A stretch of 42,637 nt of DNA, taken from the NCBI GenBank assembly GCA_012271065.1, contig JAAXHE010000160.1, positions 1 through 42,637 of the forward strand, given 5' to 3'. Positions within the stretch are counted from its first letter, which is position 1. Each line of letters starts with the position of its first letter. Both the position numbers and the translations under genes were made by a program. Under the pieces are notes generated by a model that saw only the letters and a program-made list of their open reading frames with translations, was not told the DNA's origin and made no database searches. This DNA is from Candidatus Latescibacterota bacterium (GTDB lineage: Bacteria; Latescibacterota; UBA2968; GCA-2709665). Positions 1 through 9,376 of the stretch are shown here, piece by piece.

Positions 1-2439
1 GGGCGCATCAGCATCCGGGAGAATATCGCAGAGGGCATGCTGGAAGATTACGTGATGACCGAAGGCGGCGGGTACAATCTGCGCGGGGGAAATCTGACGC
101 ATTTTCAGAATCACGAACTGGACGGATTCCGGGCGTTGCTTTCTATCGGCCTGGCGACGGACAGACCCGATTTCATCTCGTGGGCGGGCAGCGCGTCCCG
201 GGCTTTTCTGGACAATGTGGTCGGCCGGGACGGGGGGTACTACGAGAACTCCGAGATGTACGCGTATTTTTCCGGTACGCTGATGCAGGACGTGGCGGAA
301 TTGCTGTACCACTACGACCCGCGGAAGTACTCTCCGGCAGAAGATTACCCTCAGGCGGAAACACTGGTTGGTCTGAGCAACGCCTTCGATCACCCCCGCC
401 TCGTCCTGTTGTGCCTGGAATACCCGGAGCTGACACGGGCGTGCGGGCGCATTCCCTCCTATGGGAATACGAACGCGCTCCCGGGTTACCGGCCGCCTTC
501 GGAACGACAGGTGATGCCCTCGCAATGGTCTCTGCTGGAGCGGCTCTACATTCGGAGTGACGACGCGGGAACGAGGCGTCGGGCAAAAGAACTGATGCTG
601 GACCTGTCGGACGGCGCGGCGGAAAACGTCCGCAACGGCACGTGGGCGCTGTTCAATTCGGAACCCGGGCCTGCCGGAGAAGACCGGGCGGGTCCACAGA
701 CCGCCTCTTCGTTCGCCGGCCACAAGGGCGTGGTGGTCCTGCGAAGCGGGACGGGCGACCGGTCGCGGGCGCTGATTGTGCGCGGGGGCGCAAATCTGCT
801 TTCGCAGGACGACCAGTTGGCCGTTTTTCTGTACGATAGGGGCAGGACAGTCATCGAAGACGTGGGTTACGCGCTGGCCGGTTCACACGTGCATAAGGGA
901 TGGGGGATGCGGGCGATCTCCCACGCCATGGTGACTGTGGACGAAGACATCCCCACGTCTCAGGGCTACGAATTCGTGCCGAGCGCGGACCTGGTCGCCT
1001 TCGAGGACCTGGGCGACGTGAAGGTCGCGGAATACTCGGCGCCGCTGTCGCGGATTCACCAGGGCGCGACCGAGTACCGCCGAGTGCTGGTCTTCTGCGA
1101 CGTCGACGAGGACACGTCGTACACCCTGGATCTGTTCCTGGTGGCAGGAGGTCGGATCCACGACTACGCGATGAACGGGCCCAGGTTTTTCGACGAGGAC
1201 TCGGGGTCTTATTCGCTGGAAGGCGTGTCGCCCGAGGACCGTACGGGGGTCTGGACACTGGCGGCACTGGGGACGGCGGACGGTTCCGAAGAGGCAAACG
1301 CGCCAGGAAAGAGCTGGGGGGAACGGATCGGGCCGAACGACCGCATTCAGGGTGTGGCCGCGCCGGACGGGAGCCCGTTGCCATACGGATGGCTGCCGCC
1401 TCCCGGAAACGGGTACGCGTTCATTCACGACGTCAGAACCGCCACGCTGGATCGGGACGCATACGCTCACTGGCGGTTCGGAGATGTGCGGGACACCCAA
1501 TACGGTGTGTGGTTTCCCGCCGACCCCTCGGCGACCCTGGTCGCTGCGAAGGGTCCCGATCTGCGAGGTGACCAGCAGATCCGTCGTCTAATCGTCCGCA
1601 GGGAAGGCCAGGAACTGAAGAGTATGTTCGTCAGTGTGTTTGAAGCCTTTTCCGGTTCGCGCAACGTGACAGGCGTAAGGGTGCTTGCGCGCGAGGAGGA
1701 AACAGGAAGCGCCGCGGTGCGCGTGGAGCTGGCGGACGGGCGGCGGGACACGCATCTGTTTTCGAGGCGCGGCCGCATGGAAGTCCCGGATGGCGATGAG
1801 GCGTCCATCGTACTTGAAGGACGGTTCGGCGTCGTTCGCGAAGGGAATGGAGTGGCGGCGCTTCACCTTGTGGAAGGGACGCGCCTTCGGTATGGCAACA
1901 ACGAAGCGAGGCTCACACGGTCAGGGTTCGACGCACGGATCGTGGAACTGGACGCCGACGCGGAATCCGTTACGATCGACCGGTGTCTCCCGGTCGGGAT
2001 GTCGCTGGAGGGACGCCTCTGCCGGGTGGAATCGGGCGAAGCGGAAGCACCCTATACTCACAGTTCAGCATATCGGGTTGTCGCCGCGGAGGACGGCAAG
2101 AACGCCCGCCTCCTCCTGCAGCACGGCGATCCCCGGCTTGCGAGAGGGACGATTGCCTCCGTCGAGCCCCCGGACATTCTGTTCTGCGACGTGCCGCTCG
2201 CTTTTGCCTGGGGTTTCAACAACAGCGGGGACAAGGGCGAATACAGGGGAAAGCTGCTGCGTACGGAGGACGGCTCCTTCGCGTCCCGGATCGTCGAACT
2301 GCTGGCGTTCAAGACCGTCCGGCTGGAGTCTGTGGCAGGGCTTCGGGCGGGCAGCCGGTTCGAAATCCTGGACTTTAATCCGGGCGATCGGATTTCGATT
2401 CCGAATTCCGGCGGCGAATGCCCGGCGCGGCGAGGCTGA
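1..2439 (+). CDS. Heparinase II/III-fold protein, 5' end off the window
   Basis: The reading frame is open from the first base of the window, so the gene starts upstream and 812 residues are visible. The first Met (base 37) is internal and has no ribosome binding site. The N-terminal visible part has alpha-helical toroid character (motif GGGYNLRGGNL, then HFQNHELDGFRALLS). From about residue 235 a beta-sandwich begins (HKGVVVLRSG, then LLSQDDQLAVFLYDRGRTVIEDVGY, then SHVHKGWGMRAISHAMVTVDED). This order, helical toroid then sandwich with a buried substrate mimic of His and Asp residues, is that of heparinase II/III-type polysaccharide lyases. These cleave uronic-acid polymers by beta-elimination. 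The substrate cannot be read from sequence. The signal peptide, if any, lies outside the window. It ends 213 bp before the next gene, with a promoter between, so it probably belongs to a separate transcript. Confidence 0.7.
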   Translation, partial: GRISIRENIAEGMLEDYVMTEGGGYNLRGGNLTHFQNHELDGFRALLSIGLATDRPDFISWAGSASRAFLDNVVGRDGGYYENSEMYAYFSGTLMQDVAELLYHYDPRKYSPAEDYPQAETLVGLSNAFDHPRLVLLCLEYPELTRACGRIPSYGNTNALPGYRPPSERQVMPSQWSLLERLYIRSDDAGTRRRAKELMLDLSDGAAENVRNGTWALFNSEPGPAGEDRAGPQTASSFAGHKGVVVLRSGTGDRSRALIVRGGANLLSQDDQLAVFLYDRGRTVIEDVGYALAGSHVHKGWGMRAISHAMVTVDEDIPTSQGYEFVPSADLVAFEDLGDVKVAEYSAPLSRIHQGATEYRRVLVFCDVDEDTSYTLDLFLVAGGRIHDYAMNGPRFFDEDSGSYSLEGVSPEDRTGVWTLAALGTADGSEEANAPGKSWGERIGPNDRIQGVAAPDGSPLPYGWLPPPGNGYAFIHDVRTATLDRDAYAHWRFGDVRDTQYGVWFPADPSATLVAAKGPDLRGDQQIRRLIVRREGQELKSMFVSVFEAFSGSRNVTGVRVLAREEETGSAAVRVELADGRRDTHLFSRRGRMEVPDGDEASIVLEGRFGVVREGNGVAALHLVEGTRLRYGNNEARLTRSGFDARIVELDADAESVTIDRCLPVGMSLEGRLCRVESGEAEAPYTHSSAYRVVAAEDGKNARLLLQHGDPRLARGTIASVEPPDILFCDVPLAFAWGFNNSGDKGEYRGKLLRTEDGSFASRIVELLAFKTVRLESVAGLRAGSRFEILDFNPGDRISIPNSGGECPARRG

Positions 2440-2522
2440 AGACCGGTCGAGAACCCGGTGCAAAGTGCCGCCGCGGGGTTCGGTTCCGAGGCCCGGAGAT
2501 CCGACAAGTAGACCCTTTTCCC

Positions 2523-2550
2523 TTGAACTTTCACGATAATTCCATATTAT
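2523..2550 (+). promoter_or_regulatory. Sigma70-like promoter of the ten-gene run
   Basis: A -35 box TTGAAC (2523-2528) and a -10 box TATTAT (2545-2550) are separated by 16 bp in an otherwise GC-rich gap. Each box matches five of six consensus bases. Transcription would start near 2557, leaving about 95 bases of leader before the ATG at 2653. No comparably good pair was found between the closely spaced genes that follow, so this is the likely main promoter of the run. Confidence 0.5.
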
Positions 2551-2652
2551 GCGCGTGGTGATTTTAGGCCCGCGGACAGCGGCAGGCCGCAGGGTCGACA
2601 GGTCAGGGTGAAGGCCGCCGCCGTTTCGGCCCGAATCAACAGGGAGAACGTC

Positions 2653-4617
2653 ATGCAACTGGCTCAGCCGGATTCATATACTGAAGCGGCGTCGGGCCCG
2701 GAACGACGCGGCGTAACCGTGCGGGCGATCGCAATCGGGCTTGGCGTCGCCCTGTTCATTCAAGGCTGGGGTATTTTTTCCAGCAGGGTGATCCGGTCGT
2801 CCGGCGTGACGGCCGGATTTCTTTCACCGGCACTCTTTATCGGGATCCTCCTCGTCCTGTTCATCCTGAATCCCTTCCTGAAGCGGGTCGTCCGGTCCGC
2901 GGGGTTGAGCCTCGCGGAAGTGCTGACGATATTCGCGATGGGGCTGATGGGCGGCGCGCCTATCGCATTATTGTATGCCTTTATCACCATTCCGTACTAC
3001 CTGGCCACTCCGGAAAACCAGTGGGGTGCCCTTCTTCACCCGCACCTGCCGTCGTGGGTCGCGCCTCTCGACGTGGACGGCGCCGTTACGCTTCTGTTCA
3101 ACGGCCTGCCTGGAGGTCAGGGCGCAATTCCATGGGGGGCGTGGGTTGTTCCCATGTTCTGGTGGGTGCTTCTGTTCGGCGTTCTGGCCTTCGCCGCGGC
3201 TTCGCTCTCGGTGATACTCCGGAAACAATGGGTGGAACACGAGCGGTTGCGATACCCGGTCCTGGAGCCCATCGTGGAGATGGCCTCCGGCTCCGAAACC
3301 GGCAGCTTGTGGCCGCAATTCGCCCGCGGAAAGCTGTTCTGGTTCGGCGCGGGGTTCGCGTTCGTCTTCATTTTCTGGAACGCGCTGCCGTGGATCTCCC
3401 CCGCTTTTCCCGAGATGCCGGTCCGGGGGCGGGTGTACGCCTTCTTCGGGCGGGATATGCCGCCGATGTTCAGCTATATCGATCCGTTTACGTTCGCGTT
3501 TTCATATTTCGCGAATCTGGACGTTCTGTTCAGCGTATGGTTCTTCTTCGCGGTGTTCGTGCTGGAATTCGGCATCTTCAACAGGCTGGGCTACAGTATC
3601 GGCGGACGCGGCGACAGGTACGGTTCCTATGACGCAGCATCGAGCTGGCAGGGCCTTGGCGCGTTCTGCGTCTTCGTGTTGTTCGGTCTGTGGATGGCCA
3701 GGCGCCACCTGAAAGACGTGGTAATGAAGGCCTGGCGGTCAGACGCTTCCGTGGACGATTCGCGTGAGATGTTGTCGTACCGCACGGCGGTCGTCGGCAT
3801 TCTTGTGGGATTCGTGTTCACGGTCGTTTGGCTGAATCGGGCGGGCATGGACCTGCAGATGGCCATTCCGCTGGTGGCGATGCTGTTTATCCTCTACATC
3901 GGCGTCGCGCGGATTATTGCCGAATCGGGCCTCCTGTATGTGCAGGGGCCGATGACGGCGCAGAGCTTCTCGGTCTATCTGCTGGGGGCCAAAGCTGTGT
4001 CGCCGTCCAGCCTCACCACGCTCCTGTTTTCGTATCCGATCCACGCGAATTCGACCTCGCAGATGTCGCACGTGGCCAAGGTGGGAGAACAGGTCCGGGA
4101 TCGCGGAAGGCGCCTGTTCTGGGCCGTGGGCCTGTCGTTTTTGGCGACGACCCTGGTCGTGATCATCGGGACGCTCTATCTCGGCTACACGCGCGGCGCC
4201 GAGAATTTCGGACACGGCTTCATCTGCGGGGGCGTTCACAATTTTCCGGATACCGTGAGCAAGATCAAGGAGCCGTTCGACGTCGACTGGAACCGGATCA
4301 TGTTCTTTGGCATCGGCGCCGCCGTTATGGTCGTCCTCACCTTCCTTCGTTACCGGTTTCCCTGGTGGCCGATCCACCCGGTGGGGTTCGCCATCATGGG
4401 TACGGACCTGGTACGGAATTTTGCGCTGACGCTCTTTCTGGCGTGGTCGTGCAAGACGGTTATCCTGCGGGTCGGCGGGAATTCGCTCTTTCGGCAGGCG
4501 CAGCCGTTCTTCCTCGGCCTGCTTGTGGGGCACGTTCTGGGCATCACGGGGGCGTTTCTGGTGGATATGTTCATGTTCCCGGGAGCCGGGCACAGTATCC
4601 ACCCGTGGATCGAATAG
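2653..4617 (+). CDS. DUF6785/DUF6784 family multi-pass membrane protein, copy 1
   Basis: A 654-residue integral membrane protein with about a dozen or more hydrophobic segments (for example residues 27-45, 55-75, 85-115, 155-185). The family signature is clear: YYLATPENQWG followed by PWGAWVVPMFWW, and near the C-terminus RYRFPWWPIHPVGF and a final segment ending in PFFLGLLVGH (the DUF6784 part). I chose ATG 2653 over an upstream GTG at 2608 because an AGGGAGAA ribosome binding site sits just before it. The family has no assigned biochemical function. Its topology and its repeated presence beside carbohydrate genes suggest a transporter of oligomers or sugar acids, which is inference. It starts the ten-gene run, 21 bp before the M28/FtsX fusion. 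A paralogue follows at 9377. Confidence 0.8.
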   Translation: MQLAQPDSYTEAASGPERRGVTVRAIAIGLGVALFIQGWGIFSSRVIRSSGVTAGFLSPALFIGILLVLFILNPFLKRVVRSAGLSLAEVLTIFAMGLMGGAPIALLYAFITIPYYLATPENQWGALLHPHLPSWVAPLDVDGAVTLLFNGLPGGQGAIPWGAWVVPMFWWVLLFGVLAFAAASLSVILRKQWVEHERLRYPVLEPIVEMASGSETGSLWPQFARGKLFWFGAGFAFVFIFWNALPWISPAFPEMPVRGRVYAFFGRDMPPMFSYIDPFTFAFSYFANLDVLFSVWFFFAVFVLEFGIFNRLGYSIGGRGDRYGSYDAASSWQGLGAFCVFVLFGLWMARRHLKDVVMKAWRSDASVDDSREMLSYRTAVVGILVGFVFTVVWLNRAGMDLQMAIPLVAMLFILYIGVARIIAESGLLYVQGPMTAQSFSVYLLGAKAVSPSSLTTLLFSYPIHANSTSQMSHVAKVGEQVRDRGRRLFWAVGLSFLATTLVVIIGTLYLGYTRGAENFGHGFICGGVHNFPDTVSKIKEPFDVDWNRIMFFGIGAAVMVVLTFLRYRFPWWPIHPVGFAIMGTDLVRNFALTLFLAWSCKTVILRVGGNSLFRQAQPFFLGLLVGHVLGITGAFLVDMFMFPGAGHSIHPWIE

Positions 4618-4638
4618 TCCGGCGCACGAGGGTAAACG

Positions 4639-7600
4639 ATGTTCGACGTCGTCAAAAAGGCAATTCTCGTTCTGCTGACGCTTGGCGTCCTCGCGCTCGT
4701 GGTGGTGTTCGACCCCGAGAATGTGTCCGACGTGATGCGGGATTTGCTGGATATCCGGCAGTCTCCGCCGCCGGAACAGGTCCGGGGGGACCTGTCAGCC
4801 GCGGATCGGGCGGTACGGCGAATTGTGGATGAGATTGCGGAAGACGACGTCCGTTCCCACGTGGCGGCCCTGACCCGGATGCCGTCGCGCGTGGTGGGAT
4901 ACGGCGGCGAGCGGCAGGCGCGGGACTACATCAGATCGCAGTTCGAGGCGCTGGGTCTGGAACGGGTCACCACCGAGACCTTCGATGTGACCGTGCCGGT
5001 CGACCATGGCGGCGTACTGAAGGTGACTGCCACCGGGGAGGAGATACCCATCTATGGCCTCTGGCCGAACGACGTCCGGACGCCGACGCTCCCGGCCGGA
5101 GGCGTCGAGGGGCATTTGATCTACGGACGGCGGGGCGAATTCTCGGATTTCAACGGGTCGGTGGTGGACGGAAGCGTCGTGTTGATGGACTTCGGCTGCG
5201 GACAGAATTACCTGAACGCGATGACCCTGGGCGCGAAGGCAATTCTGTTTTTCGACGACGGGAACGTGACCCGAGGTGAGGCGGAGGACAAGTTTCTGGA
5301 GGTGCCCGTGAACGTGCCCCGGTTCTGGTTGAACCGGGAGGATGCGCATCGCCTTCTGAATGAGGTTGAGCGCGGGGACGTCGGGGTGCGTCTCACCGCC
5401 CGGATGGACTGGCAGACAGTCAAGTCAGCCAATGTCCTCGGATATCTGCCCGGATCGGAGGCGCGCATTCCGGGAGGAACGGGCGCCAGGTGGAAGGACA
5501 GGCTGATTGTGGTTGGCGCCTACTATGACGCCATGTCCGTGGTGCCCGCGCTCGCCCCCGGCGCCGAAAGCGCATCGGGTGCCGCCGCCCTGCTTGAGGT
5601 GATCCGTTCGCTGCAGCGGCACGGTTCCAGGCACTCCTTCCTCTTTCTGGCGACGTCGGCGCACTTTGAAGGCCTGACGGGAATCAACGATTTCCTCTTC
5701 AGACATTCCCGCCGAAGCGATTACTTCCGGGACCGGATCCCCGACGACGAGCGAATCGATTTCAGCCTGTTCGTCGGGCTGGACCTGTCCAGCCGCAGCA
5801 GACAGGTGGGCGGATTCGCGATGGGGACCTTCTACAACGCTCGCAAGGGGACTGACGAATACCTGAAGAATCTGCTGACGCCGTATTCGCACCGGTTCCG
5901 CGATTACACCATGGCGCTCTTTCCGGATGAAGCGCGCTACGTGGACGTGGTTGCCCCGGCCAAGAGGCCCTGGACGTCATATATGCCGGTCCCGCTGGCC
6001 CTGGAGAGCGAGGCTGCCGTATTCGTCGGGCAGGAGGCGATGACCCTGGTGACCCTGTACGACGGTCGCGTCCGGACTGACACGCCGCTCGATGTTCCCG
6101 AGGCAATGGCCTTCGACCGCCTGACCGACCAGGTGAGGTCGGTGGCTGCAATGATGATCAGGGCGGGAAATGACCCGGGCTTCTTCCGTGAGACCCAGCT
6201 TCGGCTGATGGACCGCGGGCACCGCCTGTCCGGGCGGATTCTCTGGTTCGACCGTGACGTTGACTTCGCGATTCCCAGGGTGCCGGTTCCGGGCGCGCTG
6301 GTGACGTACAAACAGCCGGGCCCGGGCAGCCTGGCAGGCGTTCGGACGCTGATGGTCGCGCAGACCACGAGAGGCCCGATTTACGAAGGCCCGGCTTCCA
6401 GAGGAGCGTTGTACGGTTCCAGGAAGGTGGTCGCGGAGACCGGCCGGTTTGAATTCGACATTGTCAGAAACCGTTTTTCGAATCACGTTCTGGCATACGA
6501 ACTCGACCCCGAGGGGCGGATTGTCTCGGCGCCGGACATGGGAATAGATGGCGCCGGTTCGGATGGAAGAAACGGGAAGTATCCCCTGGTTCAGGGATAC
6601 GGATGGTGGGACAACGAAATGATGGGCGTGCTGTTCAGATGCCGGTCGCTGAGCCTGTTCGAGATTGTGGATTCCAGCTATCTGTCCGTGCTCGACCATA
6701 TGAAGGTACTGGGACGGGATAATAGCGAACCGATAGAATACGGATTTCGTTACGTGGCCAATCAGGGCCGGAAGGAGGGAAAGGTCACCCAGGCGTCGGT
6801 GGCGTTCGCTCCACCCGGTGAACGGATCAAGATCCTGATGAGCAGCGGGCTTTTCGGAATCAAGTACCTGCTCATCAACGCTCCTGAAGACCTGTTGTCC
6901 GATCCCGTTGCGCCGCGGCAGGTAAACGCGGAGACGGTAATCCGGTCCATGGGAGCCGGGTACGTACCGGACGGTAATGCGATTACCCTGCCCTCATACC
7001 GCGCGGCACGGGATATGTGGATCGTAGATGACGTCCGGATGAAGCAACTGGCTCGTTACGGCGTGGAAAACCAGAGGCTTTCCGGGCTTCACGACCGCGC
7101 GCGCGCGTCTCTGCTCGAAGCCGAAGGCCACCTGAAAAACCTGCGGTACGACCGGTTCATTGCATCGGCCAGAGAGGGCTGGGGGCTCGAGGCGCGCGGG
7201 TACCCCGAGGTGAAGGAGACGGCCAACGACACGGTTCGCGGCGTCATCTTCTATTTCGTCCTGCTGCTGCCGTTCTCGTTCTTTTGCGAGCGGCTGTTCT
7301 TCGGGTTTCCAGACGTCCACAGACGAATTGTCGGATTCGCCGCGATTCTCATTGCCATGTTTCTGGCCCTGCGGTGGGTGCATCCCGCGTTTCAGCTGTC
7401 CGGTTCTCCCTACATCATCTTTCTCGCCTTTGTGATCCTGTGTCTGGGCGGGGTGGCAATGGTGATCGTGGTGTCCAGGTTCGCGGAACAGGTACGACGA
7501 ATGAAGCAGTCCGCAACGGGTGTGTACGAGGAGGACGTGGGACGGATCTCGGCGATGATCGTGGCATTTACACTGGGCGTTTCGAATCTGCGAAAGCGAC

Positions 7601-9351
7601 CGCTGCGCAGCGGGCTCACGGCGGTCACGCTGACCTTGCTGACCTTCACGGTGCTTTCGTTTACGTCGGTCCAGACATACCTGCGTTTCTACAAGTTGCC
7701 CAGGGACAACCGTCCGCCCTACCAGGGTGCGCTGGTGAGAGACCGGAACTGGAGGGGAATGCAGCCCTCCGCGCTCACGTACATCCAGAGTCATTTCGGC
7801 GGTTTCGCCCGGGTTGCGCCCCGGGCGTTTTACATTTCCGAAAAGAGAGGCGAGCGGGCGTATATCGACTTCGAGGAACCCGAAAGCGGACGGCGGAGTT
7901 TTGCGAACGGGTTGCTCGGCGTGACGTCGGTGGAACCGCACGTGCTGGGGATGGACAGGCTGCTGACGGCCGGCCGCTGGTTCCGTCAGGGGGAACGGCA
8001 CGCGGTCATCCTGCCGGGCGAACTTGCGGAACTCGTGGGGTTAACCGGTGCGGACGTGGAAGCCGGCCGGGCGAGGGTGCGCATGTTGGGTGTGGAGCTA
8101 GACGTCATCGGGATTCTGGACTCCCGGGCCGTGGACCGGCTTGCAGACATGGATGACGAACGCCCGACCCCCATCGACACAACGATGGAGACCGCGGGAA
8201 CGAGCGACTGGCGCAACCTGAGCCAGGACCCGAGGCTGATGGGAGCGGAGCCGATCGAGGCGTTCATCCACCTGGACACGAGCAATACGGCGCTGCTCCC
8301 GTACGAGTTCGTCATCGAAATCGGGGGCACACTCAGGTCGATCGCGATCACTGATTTCAGGGACGCTCAGGGCAACCCCAGCCAGGACGTCCGCGGGCAG
8401 ATCGAAGACTTCATGTCGCGGGTTGCGCTGACGATGTTCGTCGGGATCGACGACGAGGTGACCGTATACAGCTCCATCGGCACCACCTCCCTTTCCGGCA
8501 TCGCGAATCTCTTCATCCCGCTGGTGATCGCCTCGCTCATCGTCCTGAATACGATGATGGGCGCTGTGTACGAAAGATTCCGCGAAATCGGCGTCTACTC
8601 GGCGGTGGGCCTTGCGCCAAGCCACATATCCGCGCTCTTTCTGGCCGAAGCGGCCGTGTTCGCCACGCTGGGAGCGGCGTTCGGCTATCTGATCGGCCAG
8701 GCGTTGGCGCTGGTCCTGTACGAGCGGGGGGCGCTGGGCGGGCTGTCGTTGAACTACTCTTCCCTGTCGGCGGTTTCTTCCACGCTGCTGGTGATGCTGG
8801 CGGTGTTCCTGTCCACCCTCTATCCGGCCAGGAAGGCCGAACAGATGTCCGTACCGGACGTGACGCGGCGGTGGCAGTTTCCGAATCCGGATGGGGACGA
8901 CTGGACTTTCGACTTTCCGTTTACCCTGGCGGGATCGGAAGCCCTGGGGATGTACACCTATCTCTTTCGGAATTTTGAGTCGTTCGGCGAGGGTTCCCTG
9001 GGCCGGTTCGTTTCGCGGGACGTGCGTTTCGGGTCCGATCCGCTTCCGGCCGGCACGGGGTACAGGATCGCGCTGCGGATGTGGCTGGCGCCATACGATT
9101 TAGGCATCAGCCAGGACGTCCAGATGAATGCGATTCCCACGGGAGAACACGATATATACCGCATAGAGGTCCGTATCCGTCGCCTGAGCGGAGACGTGAA
9201 CTCGTGGCAACGCGTGAACAGGGGCTTTCTGAACGACCTTCGCAAGCTCTTTCTGGTGTGGAAGACAATGCCTCCGGAAACGAAGACGGACTACGCGCGG
9301 CAGGGGGAGGCGGAACTGGAGACGCCGCCTGTCCGGGAGGTCGCGTCCTGA
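4639..9351 (+). CDS. M28-like (degenerate) peptidase domain fused to FtsX-type permease
   Basis: A 1570-residue protein with one N-terminal membrane anchor (about residues 8-26). A PA-like/M28-like exported domain follows (about 60-480), then a long extracytoplasmic stretch. Four to five membrane segments begin near residue 860, and a C-terminal FtsX/MacB permease unit lies at about 1285-1420 (TMMGAVYERFREIGVYSAVGL, then ALFLAEAAVFATLGA). M28 peptidases need His, Asp, a Glu-Glu pair and further ligands. Here the HxD site reads Y295-Y-D297, the second Asp region reads GAESASG, and the Glu-Glu pair is H342-F343, so zinc peptidase activity is doubtful. FtsX permeases normally work with a MacB/LolD-type ATPase, and none is in the window. 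ATG 4639 follows a GAGGG site. It sits between the two DUF6785 genes, which suggests one membrane assembly (inference). Confidence 0.8.
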   Translation: MFDVVKKAILVLLTLGVLALVVVFDPENVSDVMRDLLDIRQSPPPEQVRGDLSAADRAVRRIVDEIAEDDVRSHVAALTRMPSRVVGYGGERQARDYIRSQFEALGLERVTTETFDVTVPVDHGGVLKVTATGEEIPIYGLWPNDVRTPTLPAGGVEGHLIYGRRGEFSDFNGSVVDGSVVLMDFGCGQNYLNAMTLGAKAILFFDDGNVTRGEAEDKFLEVPVNVPRFWLNREDAHRLLNEVERGDVGVRLTARMDWQTVKSANVLGYLPGSEARIPGGTGARWKDRLIVVGAYYDAMSVVPALAPGAESASGAAALLEVIRSLQRHGSRHSFLFLATSAHFEGLTGINDFLFRHSRRSDYFRDRIPDDERIDFSLFVGLDLSSRSRQVGGFAMGTFYNARKGTDEYLKNLLTPYSHRFRDYTMALFPDEARYVDVVAPAKRPWTSYMPVPLALESEAAVFVGQEAMTLVTLYDGRVRTDTPLDVPEAMAFDRLTDQVRSVAAMMIRAGNDPGFFRETQLRLMDRGHRLSGRILWFDRDVDFAIPRVPVPGALVTYKQPGPGSLAGVRTLMVAQTTRGPIYEGPASRGALYGSRKVVAETGRFEFDIVRNRFSNHVLAYELDPEGRIVSAPDMGIDGAGSDGRNGKYPLVQGYGWWDNEMMGVLFRCRSLSLFEIVDSSYLSVLDHMKVLGRDNSEPIEYGFRYVANQGRKEGKVTQASVAFAPPGERIKILMSSGLFGIKYLLINAPEDLLSDPVAPRQVNAETVIRSMGAGYVPDGNAITLPSYRAARDMWIVDDVRMKQLARYGVENQRLSGLHDRARASLLEAEGHLKNLRYDRFIASAREGWGLEARGYPEVKETANDTVRGVIFYFVLLLPFSFFCERLFFGFPDVHRRIVGFAAILIAMFLALRWVHPAFQLSGSPYIIFLAFVILCLGGVAMVIVVSRFAEQVRRMKQSATGVYEEDVGRISAMIVAFTLGVSNLRKRPLRSGLTAVTLTLLTFTVLSFTSVQTYLRFYKLPRDNRPPYQGALVRDRNWRGMQPSALTYIQSHFGGFARVAPRAFYISEKRGERAYIDFEEPESGRRSFANGLLGVTSVEPHVLGMDRLLTAGRWFRQGERHAVILPGELAELVGLTGADVEAGRARVRMLGVELDVIGILDSRAVDRLADMDDERPTPIDTTMETAGTSDWRNLSQDPRLMGAEPIEAFIHLDTSNTALLPYEFVIEIGGTLRSIAITDFRDAQGNPSQDVRGQIEDFMSRVALTMFVGIDDEVTVYSSIGTTSLSGIANLFIPLVIASLIVLNTMMGAVYERFREIGVYSAVGLAPSHISALFLAEAAVFATLGAAFGYLIGQALALVLYERGALGGLSLNYSSLSAVSSTLLVMLAVFLSTLYPARKAEQMSVPDVTRRWQFPNPDGDDWTFDFPFTLAGSEALGMYTYLFRNFESFGEGSLGRFVSRDVRFGSDPLPAGTGYRIALRMWLAPYDLGISQDVQMNAIPTGEHDIYRIEVRIRRLSGDVNSWQRVNRGFLNDLRKLFLVWKTMPPETKTDYARQGEAELETPPVREVAS

Positions 9352-9376
9352 ACGGGCCAACTGAGGGATATGTTGT

